Translations under genes and position numbers: made by a program
Shown: piece after piece, positions 17,828-26,517 of the stretch
How positions within the stretch are numbered: the first letter of the stretch is position 1
How the letters are laid out: the number at the start of each line of letters is the position of its first letter
NCBI GenBank assembly: GCA_018267135.1
Contig: JAFDZA010000014.1
Location: 248,001-312,000, forward strand
DNA: 64,000 nt
From: Bacteroidota bacterium
GTDB lineage: Bacteria > Bacteroidota > Bacteroidia > Cytophagales > Cyclobacteriaceae
Direction of reading: 5' to 3'
The notes under the pieces: generated by a model
Databases searched by the model: none
What the model saw: only the letters and a program-made list of their open reading frames with translations
What the model was told of the DNA's origin: nothing

Positions 17828-19605
17828 ATGTGCAGAATAGCCGGTATCGCAGGCCATTTGTCTTCGTCAAGAACCGGGCGGTGCAAGCCATGCTAAACCG
17901 GTTGGTTCATGGCGGCCCGGATGACGAGGGGATTTACGAAAATGACCTGGTTACCCTCGGCCATCGCAGGCTTTCCATTATTGATCTTACCTCGGGCGGC
18001 CACCAGCCGATGCTTTCGGAAGAGGAAAGTCTGGCGATTACATTTAATGGCGAGATATATAATTTTCGGGCACTCCGAAAGGAACTGGAGTCGTTAGGGA
18101 AATTCTTTAAAACCCAAACCGATACCGAGGTTATTCTGCAGGCCTACCGCCAATGGGGGGTTCAGTGCTTTCAGCGTTTGGAAGGCATTTTTGCTTTTGG
18201 GCTATACGACAAGAAGGAGAACAAACTTCTGCTGGTGCGCGATCAGATCGGGGTAAAACCCTTGTATTATTCCTTGCGCAATAATCAGGTTATTTTTTCT
18301 TCCGAGGTACGAGCCTTCAAAGCGGTTGATCCGGCCTGGCCGGAAAATAAAGACTGGCGCATTTTGTTTTTAGCTTTTGGGTCGCTGCCGCAGCCGGCCA
18401 CCACCTTGCAGGGAGTGTACGATCTGGAGCCGGGCACGTGGCTGGAGATAAACCTGAATAATTTTACAACGGCCCGCTACACCTACTATTCAGGAGCGGC
18501 CAACGAAAAGCCGGTAAATAAAGAAGGCGTACACCCTCTGCTTCGCACGGCTGTGATAGATGCCGTAAAAAAGAATTTGATAGCCGATGCTCCCCTGGGG
18601 ATTTTTCTGAGTGGAGGAATTGATTCGAGTTTGCTCACCTTGCTGGCCGATCAACATCAGCCGATGGTAAAAAGTGTCTCCATCAATTTTGATGATGCCG
18701 GTTTTGATGAAAGAGTTTTTCAGAAAAAAGTACTGGAGCGCACTCATCATGTAGATCATATTGCCCACCGGGTTACCTCGCGCATGTTTTGGGATTCGCT
18801 CGATGATATCTGGCAGGCGATGGACCAGCCCACCCTTGACGGGGTGAACATGTACTTTGTTTCGCGCAGCGCCCACCGCGATGGACTAAAGGCCGTTTTA
18901 TCGGGGGTGGGGGCGGATGAGGTATTTGGCGGCTACGCTTCCTTTCGCAGAATACAAAGTGTGAAATTCCTACGATTTGTTTTACCTTTTAAAAAATCAT
19001 TTTCCGATCTGATGGGCTTCTACAATCCATCGTTTAGGCGATTGGTGTTTTTAGATATCGAAGGGCCCGTGGGTGATTATCTTTTCTTGCGCGGCATCCA
19101 CACACCCGATGTCATTGCTTCGCTGCTCCATATCCGCGAGCAGGAAGTGTGGGAAGTGCTGCAAAATGTTTCTGTTTATATACCCCCCACCGTTCCGGAT
19201 AACGAATATATATCGCAACTGGAATTAAAAATATACATGACCAACCAACTGCTTAAAGTAACCGATGTGATGGGGATGTGGCATGGGTTAGAGGTACGTG
19301 TTCCTTTTCTGGATACCGAACTGTTGCGCACATTTTATTCCGTTCCAGCGAAAGTCCGGTATCCTAAGCGGGGCACTAAAAAATTACTGACCGATACCTT
19401 CTCGGATGTCTTGCCGGAAGAGATCATCGTCCGCAAAAAGCAAGGGTTTACCTTTCCGTTGTCGGTCTGGATGAAAGAAGATGCGGAAAAACTAAAAATG
19501 CTGATGGGCCCATATAAGGATACCCTCACTGTTACCGATTTTTTACAAGGCCGCGGCCATTGGAGCAAGAGCTGGAGTCTGGCGGTTCTCAACCGGTTTC
19601 AGTAA
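17828..19605 (+). pseudogene. asnB: asparagine synthase (glutamine-hydrolysing) with an N-terminal frameshift
   Basis: The gene should start at the ATG at 17828 (MCRIAGIAGHLSSS), where Cys2 is the glutamine-amidotransferase nucleophile, but that frame stops after 22 codons. The remainder is open in another frame from about 17879: LNRLVHGGPDDEG, then FNGEIYNF, then the synthase PP-loop LSGGIDSS, to 19605. Adding one G to the GGG at 17876-17878 restores a continuous protein of about 592 residues. A start at the GTG at 17830 keeps the long frame but loses the catalytic Cys. So this is either a real disabling frameshift or a base-calling error. Such genes in glycan loci usually amidate a sugar acid or act on surface polymers. 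Confidence 0.8.
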
Positions 19606-19672
19606 TATTTTTTAGCTAAGAATATCTTCTGCTTTCGGGGCTTTGTATGCCGAATCAATCAAACCTTTAAAT

Positions 19673-19680
19673 TAAATTTG
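19673..19680 (+). promoter_or_regulatory. candidate -7 promoter before wzm
   Basis: TAAATTTG matches TAnnTTTG and ends 8 bases before the wzm ATG at 19688. Transcription from it would leave almost no leader. The 82-bp gap before wzm is one of the larger ones in the plus-strand glycan locus, which makes an internal promoter plausible. Confidence 0.35.
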
Positions 19681-19687
19681 CGGTCAC

Positions 19688-20509
19688 ATGAAATCCGACC
19701 GAATTATTATTGAAGCAGGGCGCAGCGAAAAAAATTACTGGCACGACCTGTGGCGGTTTCGCGAACTGTTTTATATTTTATCGTGGCGCGATGTAAAAGT
19801 GCGCTACAAGCAAACCGTGCTGGGGGCTGCCTGGGCCGTAATCAGGCCGTTGCTCACCACGCTTATCTTTACTTTTGTATTCAGTCGTGTAGCCAAGCTT
19901 TCAGCGCCCGGCCAGGCTCCCTATGCTATCATGGTTTTTGCCGGCATGTTGCCCTGGCAGTTTTTTGCCAGCGCCTTAGCCGAAGCCAGCAACAGTTTAG
20001 TAACCAATGCCAACCTGGTTTCTAAAGTCTATTTTCCGCGCCTGATTATTCCGGCCAGTTCCATCGTTACCAGCTTGGTAGATTTTGCCATTTCGTTTTT
20101 GTTGCTGCTGGGTATGATGGCCTTTTACCAAACCCTGCCTGATATAAAGATCGTACTCTTGCCTTTTTTTGTGGTGCTGGCGTTGCTGGCCGCGTTAGGG
20201 GTAAGTCTTTATATTACTGCGCTGAATGTAAAATACCGCGATGTGCGGTACGTTATTCCGTTTGTGGTGCAGCTGGGGCTGTATATTACTCCCGTGGGGT
20301 TTAGCAGCAGTGTGGTGCCCGAAAAGTGGCGGCTGTGGTATGCGCTCAACCCCATGGTAAGCATTGTAGATGGCTTTCGCTGGTGCATTTTAAATGAGCC
20401 GATGAATTGGAGCGCTTTTGCTATTTCAGCAGCCGTCATTTTATTTTTTTTAGTCGTGGGCATTGGGTACTTCCGTAAAACTGAACGCGGCTTTGCCGAT
20501 AATATCTAA
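19688..20509 (+). CDS. wzm: polysaccharide ABC exporter, membrane subunit
   Basis: This 273-residue ABC-2-type permease has about six membrane segments. The N-terminal motif SWRDVKVRYKQTVLG is characteristic of Wzm/TagG/KpsM-like proteins that export lipid-linked O-antigen, teichoic acid or capsule. It is paired with the ATPase gene four bases downstream. Together they would move undecaprenyl-linked glycan across the inner membrane. This is a different route from the Wzx/Wzy scheme also hinted at by the polymerase-like gene at 46901. Confidence 0.93.
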   Translation: MKSDRIIIEAGRSEKNYWHDLWRFRELFYILSWRDVKVRYKQTVLGAAWAVIRPLLTTLIFTFVFSRVAKLSAPGQAPYAIMVFAGMLPWQFFASALAEASNSLVTNANLVSKVYFPRLIIPASSIVTSLVDFAISFLLLLGMMAFYQTLPDIKIVLLPFFVVLALLAALGVSLYITALNVKYRDVRYVIPFVVQLGLYITPVGFSSSVVPEKWRLWYALNPMVSIVDGFRWCILNEPMNWSAFAISAAVILFFLVVGIGYFRKTERGFADNI

Positions 20510-20513
20510 GCGG

Positions 20514-21743
20514 ATGGCTGAATCGGTTATTAAAGTTGAAAACCTGTCGAAGCGGTTTATAATCTCGCACGAAATACGCGAGCCGTACCGTTCGCTGCGC
20601 GACAGCCTGACGCGCGGAGCTAAAAAAATACTGACCCGTACCCCCGCGGTACAGCATACCCAAGAAGAATTTTGGGCATTGAAAGACCTTACTTTTGAAA
20701 TTAAGCAAGGCGACCGCGTAGGCATTATCGGGCGCAACGGGGCCGGCAAGAGTACGCTGCTGAAAATTCTGAGCCGCATTACCGAGCCCACTACCGGGCG
20801 CATCACCATAGATGGGCGCGTGGCTTCGCTGCTCGAGGTAGGCACGGGCTTTCACCCGGAGCTGACAGGCCGCGAAAATATTTTTTTAAACGGAGCCATC
20901 CTGGGCATGAGCCGGGCCGAAATCAGAAGCAAGTTTGACGAGATGGTGGCCTTTGCCGAAGTAGAAAAATTTTTAGATACCCCCGTGAAGCGCTACAGCA
21001 GCGGCATGTATGTGCGGCTGGCTTTTGCTGTGGCCGCCCACCTGGAACCCGAAATTTTAATTGTAGATGAAGTGCTGGCCGTAGGCGATGCCCAGTTTCA
21101 GAAAAAATGCCTCGGCAAAATGGAAGATGTAAGCAAGAATGAGGGAAGAACGGTGCTGTTTGTGAGCCATAATATGACAGCGGTTAAAAGTATTTGCTCA
21201 AAGGCAGTTTTGTTGGAGAATGGCCTCCTATCAAAAGAGGGTACTGTAGATCGAGTAATAAAATCTTATCAAGATAGCTATACACCTCAAGCTATCAATA
21301 GATTTAACTCTGTAAGTAGGAAATTCGGAAATGAACAAATTCGTTTTGATTGTATTCTTGTGGAGAATGATAGTTCCAATGGTGTTTTTGAAATTGACAA
21401 ACCACTTGCTATTATACTTCACCTTACCAATTTTTCTGTTCAGACTCCTATCAACGTAAATATTTTTTTTAATACCATTGATGGAGTGAATATTTTTGCG
21501 GTTTGCTCGTCAAGCCGAATCCGCAATGCTGGTAGTTTTAATTTAAAGTGCATGATACCGGCAAATTTTTTGAATGACAATACGTATAGCATAAGTGTGA
21601 TGGCTGTAACAGAATCAAGAATTATTTTTGAAATAAGTGAAGCGCTTATTATTGAGGGAATAGAACCCGCAAGGGATTTAGGTTGGCAGGATAAATTTCC
21701 TGGCTATATCAGACCTACTGAATTTGAATGGATAGAAAATTAA
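20514..21743 (+). CDS. wzt: polysaccharide ABC exporter, ATP-binding subunit with Wzt C-terminal domain
   Basis: The protein has 409 residues from the ATG at 20514; an upstream in-frame GTG at 20463 would overlap wzm and lacks homology. The nucleotide-binding domain has Walker A GRNGAGKST (73-81), the signature YSSGM (161-165) and Walker B LIVDEVLAVGD. Residues from about 255 onward form a beta-sandwich C-terminal domain of the Wzt_C kind, which in O-antigen exporters recognises the capped end of the glycan. Base composition turns sharply AT-rich from about 21180, close to the domain border, so the substrate-binding half may have been exchanged by recombination. Confidence 0.92.
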   Translation: MAESVIKVENLSKRFIISHEIREPYRSLRDSLTRGAKKILTRTPAVQHTQEEFWALKDLTFEIKQGDRVGIIGRNGAGKSTLLKILSRITEPTTGRITIDGRVASLLEVGTGFHPELTGRENIFLNGAILGMSRAEIRSKFDEMVAFAEVEKFLDTPVKRYSSGMYVRLAFAVAAHLEPEILIVDEVLAVGDAQFQKKCLGKMEDVSKNEGRTVLFVSHNMTAVKSICSKAVLLENGLLSKEGTVDRVIKSYQDSYTPQAINRFNSVSRKFGNEQIRFDCILVENDSSNGVFEIDKPLAIILHLTNFSVQTPINVNIFFNTIDGVNIFAVCSSSRIRNAGSFNLKCMIPANFLNDNTYSISVMAVTESRIIFEISEALIIEGIEPARDLGWQDKFPGYIRPTEFEWIEN

Positions 21744-21746
21744 TTT

Positions 21747-22835
21747 ATGAGTTTTTACACAACTGCAATTGAAACGATATTGGCGCATTTGCCAAATGAT
21801 TTTTCTGATAACTGGGATGAAAATAGGTTTGGGGGGAAGGAACCTAGCCAACCTTTAATAAAATCCTGGATAAAGAAACAGTTAAGTAAATGGAATTATT
21901 ATAATATTTTTCTAATCAAAGGCATATTAGTAGAATCTCAAAAAATTCTAAAATTTGAATATCTGTACAATTCCCTTGAAACAGATGATGACCGGAAACT
22001 ATTGTTACAAGTTATCTCTTTTCGTTTTTTAGGACACCGAAAAGTAAAACTTCCATTAAATACTCCTGACTTTTGGACTCAACTGAAGGGTATAGAAAAA
22101 TATGTTGACACCAATGATTTTATAGACCCCCACTTTTTAAATTTCAAGTTGTATAAAATGGACATAAACCCGCTTGGGTTTCCCATTCAAATGTATTTTT
22201 CGCCTGGGGGCGTTTTAGTTGATTTTATTGTGAAACAATATGAGTACAGTAAAAATGGAGTTGTTATAAAGGCCGAAGAAGGAGATGTAGTGATTGATGG
22301 GGGGGCATGTTGGGGCGATACAGCTCTCTATTTTGCTAACACTGTGGGAGAAAAAGGATCTGTTTTTAGTTTTGAATTTATTCCTAACAACATAGCTATT
22401 TTTAACCGAAACTTATCATTGAATACCGGGTTAATGAATCGAATTACACTGATACCTAACCCACTTTGGTCGAATTCAACGGATAAAGTTTTCTTCAAAG
22501 ACTTTGGTCCGGGGAGTAATGTAAGTTTGTCCCCCTTTTCAGATGCCAGTGGCGAATGTACCGTAGCCTGTCTAGATGACTTGATTTCTGCCAGCAAGAT
22601 ATCAAGAATTGATTTCTTAAAATTCGATATTGAAGGAGCAGAGTTGAATGCTTTGAAAGGAGCTGCTCAGGCTATTAAAAAATTCAAGCCCAAACTGGCC
22701 ATCGCATTATACCACAGTTATTCAGATTTTGAAGACTTACCGAAATTTCTGAAAGAGATTGTCCCTGAATATAAATTCTATTTTTCACACTGCAGTATTC
22801 ATGCGGAAGAGAGCATGCTCTTTGCGAAAGTATAA
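21747..22835 (+). CDS. FkbM-family methyltransferase
   Basis: This 362-residue SAM-dependent methyltransferase is longer than most FkbM proteins because of an N-terminal extension of about 170 residues with no recognised domain. The SAM motif VIDGGACWGDTALYFAN lies at about 178-194, and the FkbM segment FLKFDIEGAELNALKGA follows. It starts 3 bp after wzt and is AT-rich like the wzt 3' end. One possibility is that it methylates the end of the glycan that Wzt then recognises, as terminal methyl groups are export signals in known Wzm/Wzt systems. The N-terminal region could be a substrate-binding part. Confidence 0.88.
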   Translation: MSFYTTAIETILAHLPNDFSDNWDENRFGGKEPSQPLIKSWIKKQLSKWNYYNIFLIKGILVESQKILKFEYLYNSLETDDDRKLLLQVISFRFLGHRKVKLPLNTPDFWTQLKGIEKYVDTNDFIDPHFLNFKLYKMDINPLGFPIQMYFSPGGVLVDFIVKQYEYSKNGVVIKAEEGDVVIDGGACWGDTALYFANTVGEKGSVFSFEFIPNNIAIFNRNLSLNTGLMNRITLIPNPLWSNSTDKVFFKDFGPGSNVSLSPFSDASGECTVACLDDLISASKISRIDFLKFDIEGAELNALKGAAQAIKKFKPKLAIALYHSYSDFEDLPKFLKEIVPEYKFYFSHCSIHAEESMLFAKV

Positions 22836-22837
22836 CC

Positions 22838-23929
22838 ATGATCCCCGTTACCAAGCCCTTCCTTCCGCCTAAAACCGAATACGAAAAATACTTAGACGGT
22901 ATCTGGCAGCGCGAATGGCTTACCAATATGGGGCCGTTGGCCAGCCGGCTGGAAATGGAGTTGAAGAGTTATCTATATCTCAACCATCTATTGTTTGTTA
23001 CTAACGGTACGGTTGCCCTGCAAATGGCCATCAAAGCGTTAGACCTAAAAGGAGATATTATTACTACCCCTTTTTCATTTGTAGCGACCACCTCCAGTAT
23101 CGTGTGGGAAGGTTGCACCCCGGTATTTGTGGATATTGATAAGGAAAGTTTAAATATAGATGCCGCTAAAATAGAAGCAGCCATTACGAATAAAACATCA
23201 GCCATATTAGCCACGCATGTATATGGCAACCCATGCGATGTAGAGACGATTGAAAAAATTGCTACGAAGCATCACCTGAAGGTGATATATGACGGAGCGC
23301 ATGCCTTTGGCGTACAGGTAAACGGAAAATCTGTTTTTGAGTATGGCGATATTTCTACCGGCTCCCTGCATGCTACCAAATTATATCACTCTATCGAAGG
23401 GGGCATGGTTATAACAAAGAATCCGGAACTACTGAATAAAATCGCGAAGATTCGGAATTTTGGAATTTCCGGATATAATACATTTTCAGAGTTGGGTATT
23501 AACGGAAAAAACTCCGAGTTTCATGCCGCCATGGGGCTGGCAAATTTACCTTACATAAATGAGATTATGCGTAAACGTAAGGAATTGATGCAGTATTATG
23601 ATGAAATGCTTTTTCAAAAAGGAAACTTAAAAGCGGTTAAACCCCAATGGCATACTTCTTCCGAAAACAACGGAGCCTATTATCCGGTTGTGTTTGAATC
23701 GGAAGCGTTGTTGCTGAAAATTAAAAACCACTTGGAAAGGAATGAGATCGGCACGCGCAGGTATTTTTATCCAAGTTTGGCAGCCGCTTTGCCTTATTTG
23801 AAACCACAATCATTACCGGTTACAGATGATATCGCCAAACGGGTATTATGCTTGCCCTTGTATTACGATTTAAGTGAAGAAGAAGTAATGATGATAAGCA
23901 GGCTGATATTAAGAATTCAGAATAATTAA
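22838..23929 (+). CDS. DegT/DnrJ/EryC1/StrS-family sugar aminotransferase
   Basis: This 363-residue PLP enzyme transfers an amino group from glutamate to a nucleotide keto-sugar. The PLP lysine is in HATKLYHSIEGG, about residue 180, an arrangement found in VioA/FdtB-like enzymes that make dTDP-4-amino-4,6-dideoxyhexoses or 3-amino sugars. The start follows the methyltransferase by 2 bp. In the ancestral order its stop was probably followed within four bases by wbqC. The remains of that start are at 23934. The exact sugar cannot be decided from sequence. Confidence 0.9.
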   Translation: MIPVTKPFLPPKTEYEKYLDGIWQREWLTNMGPLASRLEMELKSYLYLNHLLFVTNGTVALQMAIKALDLKGDIITTPFSFVATTSSIVWEGCTPVFVDIDKESLNIDAAKIEAAITNKTSAILATHVYGNPCDVETIEKIATKHHLKVIYDGAHAFGVQVNGKSVFEYGDISTGSLHATKLYHSIEGGMVITKNPELLNKIAKIRNFGISGYNTFSELGINGKNSEFHAAMGLANLPYINEIMRKRKELMQYYDEMLFQKGNLKAVKPQWHTSSENNGAYYPVVFESEALLLKIKNHLERNEIGTRRYFYPSLAAALPYLKPQSLPVTDDIAKRVLCLPLYYDLSEEEVMMISRLILRIQNN

Positions 23930-23933
23930 GCAG

Positions 23934-23965
23934 ATGAAACTCGCCATCAGGCAGCCTTATTTTAT
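23934..23965 (+). repeat. left copy of a 32-bp imperfect direct repeat flanking the RhuM-like gene
   Basis: This copy differs from 24837-24868 at three positions (7, 17 and 27). It marks one end of the segment that carries the RhuM-like gene. Confidence 0.8.
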
Positions 23966-23978
23966 ATTTTGCATTTAA
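23934..23978 (+). pseudogene. remnant of the wbqC 5' end
   Basis: The 32 bases from 23934 match the first 32 bases of the intact wbqC gene (24837-24868) at 29 positions. The frame reads MKLAIRQPYFIFCI and then stops. It sits four bases after the aminotransferase stop, just where an operonic wbqC would start. It therefore looks like the left edge of an insertion that brought in the RhuM-like gene. Confidence 0.75.
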
Positions 23979-23986
23979 CACCTGAT

Positions 23987-24829
23987 ATGAATAGCAACGG
24001 TGAAATTGTTTTGTATCATTCAAAAGCGGATTTGCACATTGAAGTTCGTATTGAAAATGAAACAGTTTGGTTAACTCAAAACCAAATGGCTGAATTATTT
24101 GATGCCACCAAGCAGAATATAAGTTTACATATTAATAATGTATTTAAAGAAAAAGAATTAACGATTGCCTCAACTGTCAAGGAATACTTGACGGTTCAAA
24201 CCGAGGGAAAACGTAAGGTGAGTAGAAAGGTAATGTATTATAATCTTGATGTTATAATCTCTGTAGGCTATAGGGTAAAATCCAACCGAGGTACTGCTTT
24301 TAGAATTTGGGCTAATAAAATTCTTAAAGATTATTTATTAAAAGGCTATGCCATTAGTCACCGAGTAGAAAAAATAGAAAAGAAGATTGTTGAACATGAG
24401 CAGAAGTTTGATTTGCTAATCAACAGTAACTTACCGGGGCAGGAAGGGATTTTCTTTGACGGGCAAATTTTTGATGCCTGGCAATTTGTTTCTCGATTAA
24501 TTAAATCGGCTCGCAATAATATTCTGCTTATAGATAATTATGTAGATGAGGTTACGCTTAGCTTACTATCCAAAAGAAAGAAAAATGTAAATGCAATTAT
24601 TTATACGGCCAAACTGACCAGTCAATTGAAATATGATTTAGAAAAACACCAGGCGCAGTATGAAAATATAGAAATAAAAATATTTTCTAAATCACACGAC
24701 CGTTTTTTAATTATAGATGAAAAAGAACTCTATCATATCGGGGCTTCATTAAAGGATTTGGGAAAGAGGTGGTTTGCCTTTTCTAAAATAAATATGGATG
24801 TACAACCCATTATAGAAAGATTGAAATAA
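23987..24829 (+). CDS. RhuM-family (virulence RhuM-like) protein
   Basis: This 280-residue protein has a RhuM-like N-terminal half, recognisable from VWLTQNQMAELFDATKQNIS and the ISVGYRVKSNRGTAFRIWA segment. A coiled-coil linker spans about 125-150. The C-terminal domain contains SHDRFLIID ... YHIGASLKDLG, reminiscent of phospholipase-D-like folds seen in some defence-associated proteins. RhuM proteins have no firm biochemical role and are scattered among mobile or genomic-island genes. The ATG at 23987 is chosen over a TTG at 23969. It is unrelated to glycan synthesis and flanked by a direct repeat, so it is an inserted passenger. Confidence 0.85.
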   Translation: MNSNGEIVLYHSKADLHIEVRIENETVWLTQNQMAELFDATKQNISLHINNVFKEKELTIASTVKEYLTVQTEGKRKVSRKVMYYNLDVIISVGYRVKSNRGTAFRIWANKILKDYLLKGYAISHRVEKIEKKIVEHEQKFDLLINSNLPGQEGIFFDGQIFDAWQFVSRLIKSARNNILLIDNYVDEVTLSLLSKRKKNVNAIIYTAKLTSQLKYDLEKHQAQYENIEIKIFSKSHDRFLIIDEKELYHIGASLKDLGKRWFAFSKINMDVQPIIERLK

Positions 24830-24836
24830 TAGATCA

Positions 24837-24868
24837 ATGAAAATCGCCATCATGCAGCCTTACTTTAT
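24837..24868 (+). repeat. right copy of the 32-bp imperfect direct repeat (intact wbqC start)
   Basis: These bases are the first 32 of the intact wbqC gene and match 23934-23965 at 29 of 32 positions. Confidence 0.8.
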
Positions 24869-25535
24869 GCCCTACATTGGCTATTTTCAACTAATAAATG
24901 CAGTTGATAAATTTGTTGTTTTGGACGATGTAAATTATATAAACAAAGGGTGGATAAACAGGAATAATATTTTACTGAACGGAAAGCCTCACTTGTTTAC
25001 CATTCCGTTAGAGGGGGCAAGCCAGAATAAAAAAATAGGCGATATAGAGGTCAGTACTGAACATAAATGGAAAGAGAAGTTGCTTAAACAAATAGAATTG
25101 AATTATAAAAAAGCGCCCTTCTTTTCGGCAGGGTTTAGTTTGTTTGAAAAGACGATACATTCGGGGTACCAAAAAATAGCGGAGCTAAATTGTAATGCAA
25201 TAAAAATGATTTGCGAATATTTAGGGATTACTACAACCATCGTTTCTTCCGGCAGCGGGTACAATAACCAACACCTGAAAGGGCAGGAAAGAATATTGGA
25301 TATTTGCAGGCAGGAGCAGGCAAATAACTATATAAACCCCATTGGCGGAACCGAACTGTACGATAAAACTCTTTTCCTGTCAAAAGGTATTCAACTGAAC
25401 TTTCTTAAAACCTTGCCAATAACCTACAAACAATTTAATAACGAGTTTGTGCCCTGGCTTTCTATGATTGATGTATTGATGTTTAATTCGGCAGAAGAAG
25501 TAAAATTGATGTTAAACGTATATTCACTTGTGTAA
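24837..25535 (+). CDS. WbqC-family protein
   Basis: The protein has 232 residues. The opening MKIAIMQPYFMPYIGYFQLI and the segments VLDDVNYINKGWINRN and NPIGGTELYD are typical of the WbqC family. These proteins occur in O-antigen and natural-product loci. Their chemistry is not firmly established and they are thought to act on amino sugars or transfer acyl or aminoacyl groups. Its neighbours are an acyl carrier protein, a reductase and an adenylating enzyme, so a role in transferring the carried acyl group to an amino sugar is a reasonable guess. Confidence 0.88.
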   Translation: MKIAIMQPYFMPYIGYFQLINAVDKFVVLDDVNYINKGWINRNNILLNGKPHLFTIPLEGASQNKKIGDIEVSTEHKWKEKLLKQIELNYKKAPFFSAGFSLFEKTIHSGYQKIAELNCNAIKMICEYLGITTTIVSSGSGYNNQHLKGQERILDICRQEQANNYINPIGGTELYDKTLFLSKGIQLNFLKTLPITYKQFNNEFVPWLSMIDVLMFNSAEEVKLMLNVYSLV

Positions 25536-25546
25536 CTTTTGTTCTT

Positions 25547-25768
25547 ATGGTAGATGCAATTATAAAAGAATCCTTTAACGCGGGCGAATCTGAAATAAAA
25601 GATGAAACCCGGCTTATGAGTTTTAAAGAGTGGGATTCAATGGCGCACATGTTTTTTATTACGAAACTGGAAGAAACTTTTGGTATTGAACTGACGGGCG
25701 ATGAAATTGCCGCAATGGAAACCGTGGGCGATGTGCGAAAAATTATAAAAAGCAAAACAAAAGCATGA
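25547..25768 (+). CDS. acyl carrier protein
   Basis: This is a 73-residue helical carrier protein. Ser31 in WDSMAHM sits in the DSx motif that takes the 4'-phosphopantetheine arm. Composition is acidic as usual. It is a dedicated carrier rather than the fatty-acid ACP, judged by its place in the sugar locus. It overlaps the SDR gene by 4 bp, and the adenylating enzyme two genes down probably loads it. Confidence 0.9.
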   Translation: MVDAIIKESFNAGESEIKDETRLMSFKEWDSMAHMFFITKLEETFGIELTGDEIAAMETVGDVRKIIKSKTKA

Positions 25769-26511
25769 ACCTGAAAGAGGCATCTGTTTTGATTACCGGA
25801 GGAGCCTCCGGAATAGGCCGGCACCTGGCGGAGACTCTGTGCGGGGTGGCCGGTAAAGTTTTTGTGATAGATCAGAATGAAGAACAACTAAATAGCCTGG
25901 CTCATTCGTATCCGGTTTCAGTATTTGTATGCGATATTACCCGTAGCGAATCGGTGCAACAAACCATACAGCATATTTTTAATAACCACGGAGGGATTAA
26001 TGTGTGCATAAACAATGCAGGCATCATTCACAGCGAACCATTGGTTAATCTCATCGCCCGCCCCGATAAAAAGCATAATTTTGAAAACTGGCGCAAAGTA
26101 ATGGATGTGAACCTGAACGGATTGTTTTATGTGTCGGCTTGTGTGGCCGAACAAATGATTGCTCAAAAAAAATCGGGTGTCATAATCAATATCAGTTCTA
26201 TATCAGCACAGGGCAATATCGGGCAATCGGCTTATGCGGCATCGAAGGCCGCGGTAGAAGCCTTAACCAAAACCTGGAGCAAAGAATTAGGAATGTTTAA
26301 AATACGAACGGCCGCACTGGCACCCGGTTTTTTTGATACGCCCTCTACGAAAGCGGGTATCAACGAGCACATGCTCGAAAAATGGAAAAAATCAATTCCC
26401 CTCGGCCGCCTGGGCGAACTAAATCACCTTTCATCGGCTGTTACTTTCATCATAGAAAACGACTACTTCAACGGAAAAGTACTCTCGTTAGATGGCGGGC
26501 TCACAATTTAA
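25765..26511 (+). CDS. short-chain dehydrogenase/reductase
   Basis: This 248-residue SDR has the cofactor motif TGGASGIG (starting about residue 11) and catalytic Tyr157/Lys161 in YAASK. The layout resembles FabG, a 3-oxoacyl-ACP reductase, but FabG-like proteins also act on sugars. Placed between an ACP and an adenylating enzyme, it may reduce an ACP-bound 3-oxoacyl group to a 3-hydroxyacyl group. A sugar reductase is the alternative. Confidence 0.88.
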   Translation: MNLKEASVLITGGASGIGRHLAETLCGVAGKVFVIDQNEEQLNSLAHSYPVSVFVCDITRSESVQQTIQHIFNNHGGINVCINNAGIIHSEPLVNLIARPDKKHNFENWRKVMDVNLNGLFYVSACVAEQMIAQKKSGVIINISSISAQGNIGQSAYAASKAAVEALTKTWSKELGMFKIRTAALAPGFFDTPSTKAGINEHMLEKWKKSIPLGRLGELNHLSSAVTFIIENDYFNGKVLSLDGGLTI

Positions 26512-26517
26512 TTGATC

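Noticed and set aside
17830..19605. A GTG-started intact asparagine synthase beginning MQNSRYRR
   Set aside because: The MCRIAG start with the catalytic Cys lies two bases upstream in another frame, and the MQNSRYRR part has no homology. The frameshift reading explains both.
20463..20513. N-terminal extension of Wzt from the GTG at 20463
   Set aside because: It would overlap wzm by 47 bases and adds 17 residues with no homology. The ATG at 20514 fits the usual start of the ATPase domain.
23987..24829. A toxin-antitoxin pair or transposase at the insertion between the aminotransferase and wbqC
   Set aside because: Only one gene is present, with RhuM features. No second partner gene, transposase motif or terminal inverted repeat is visible.
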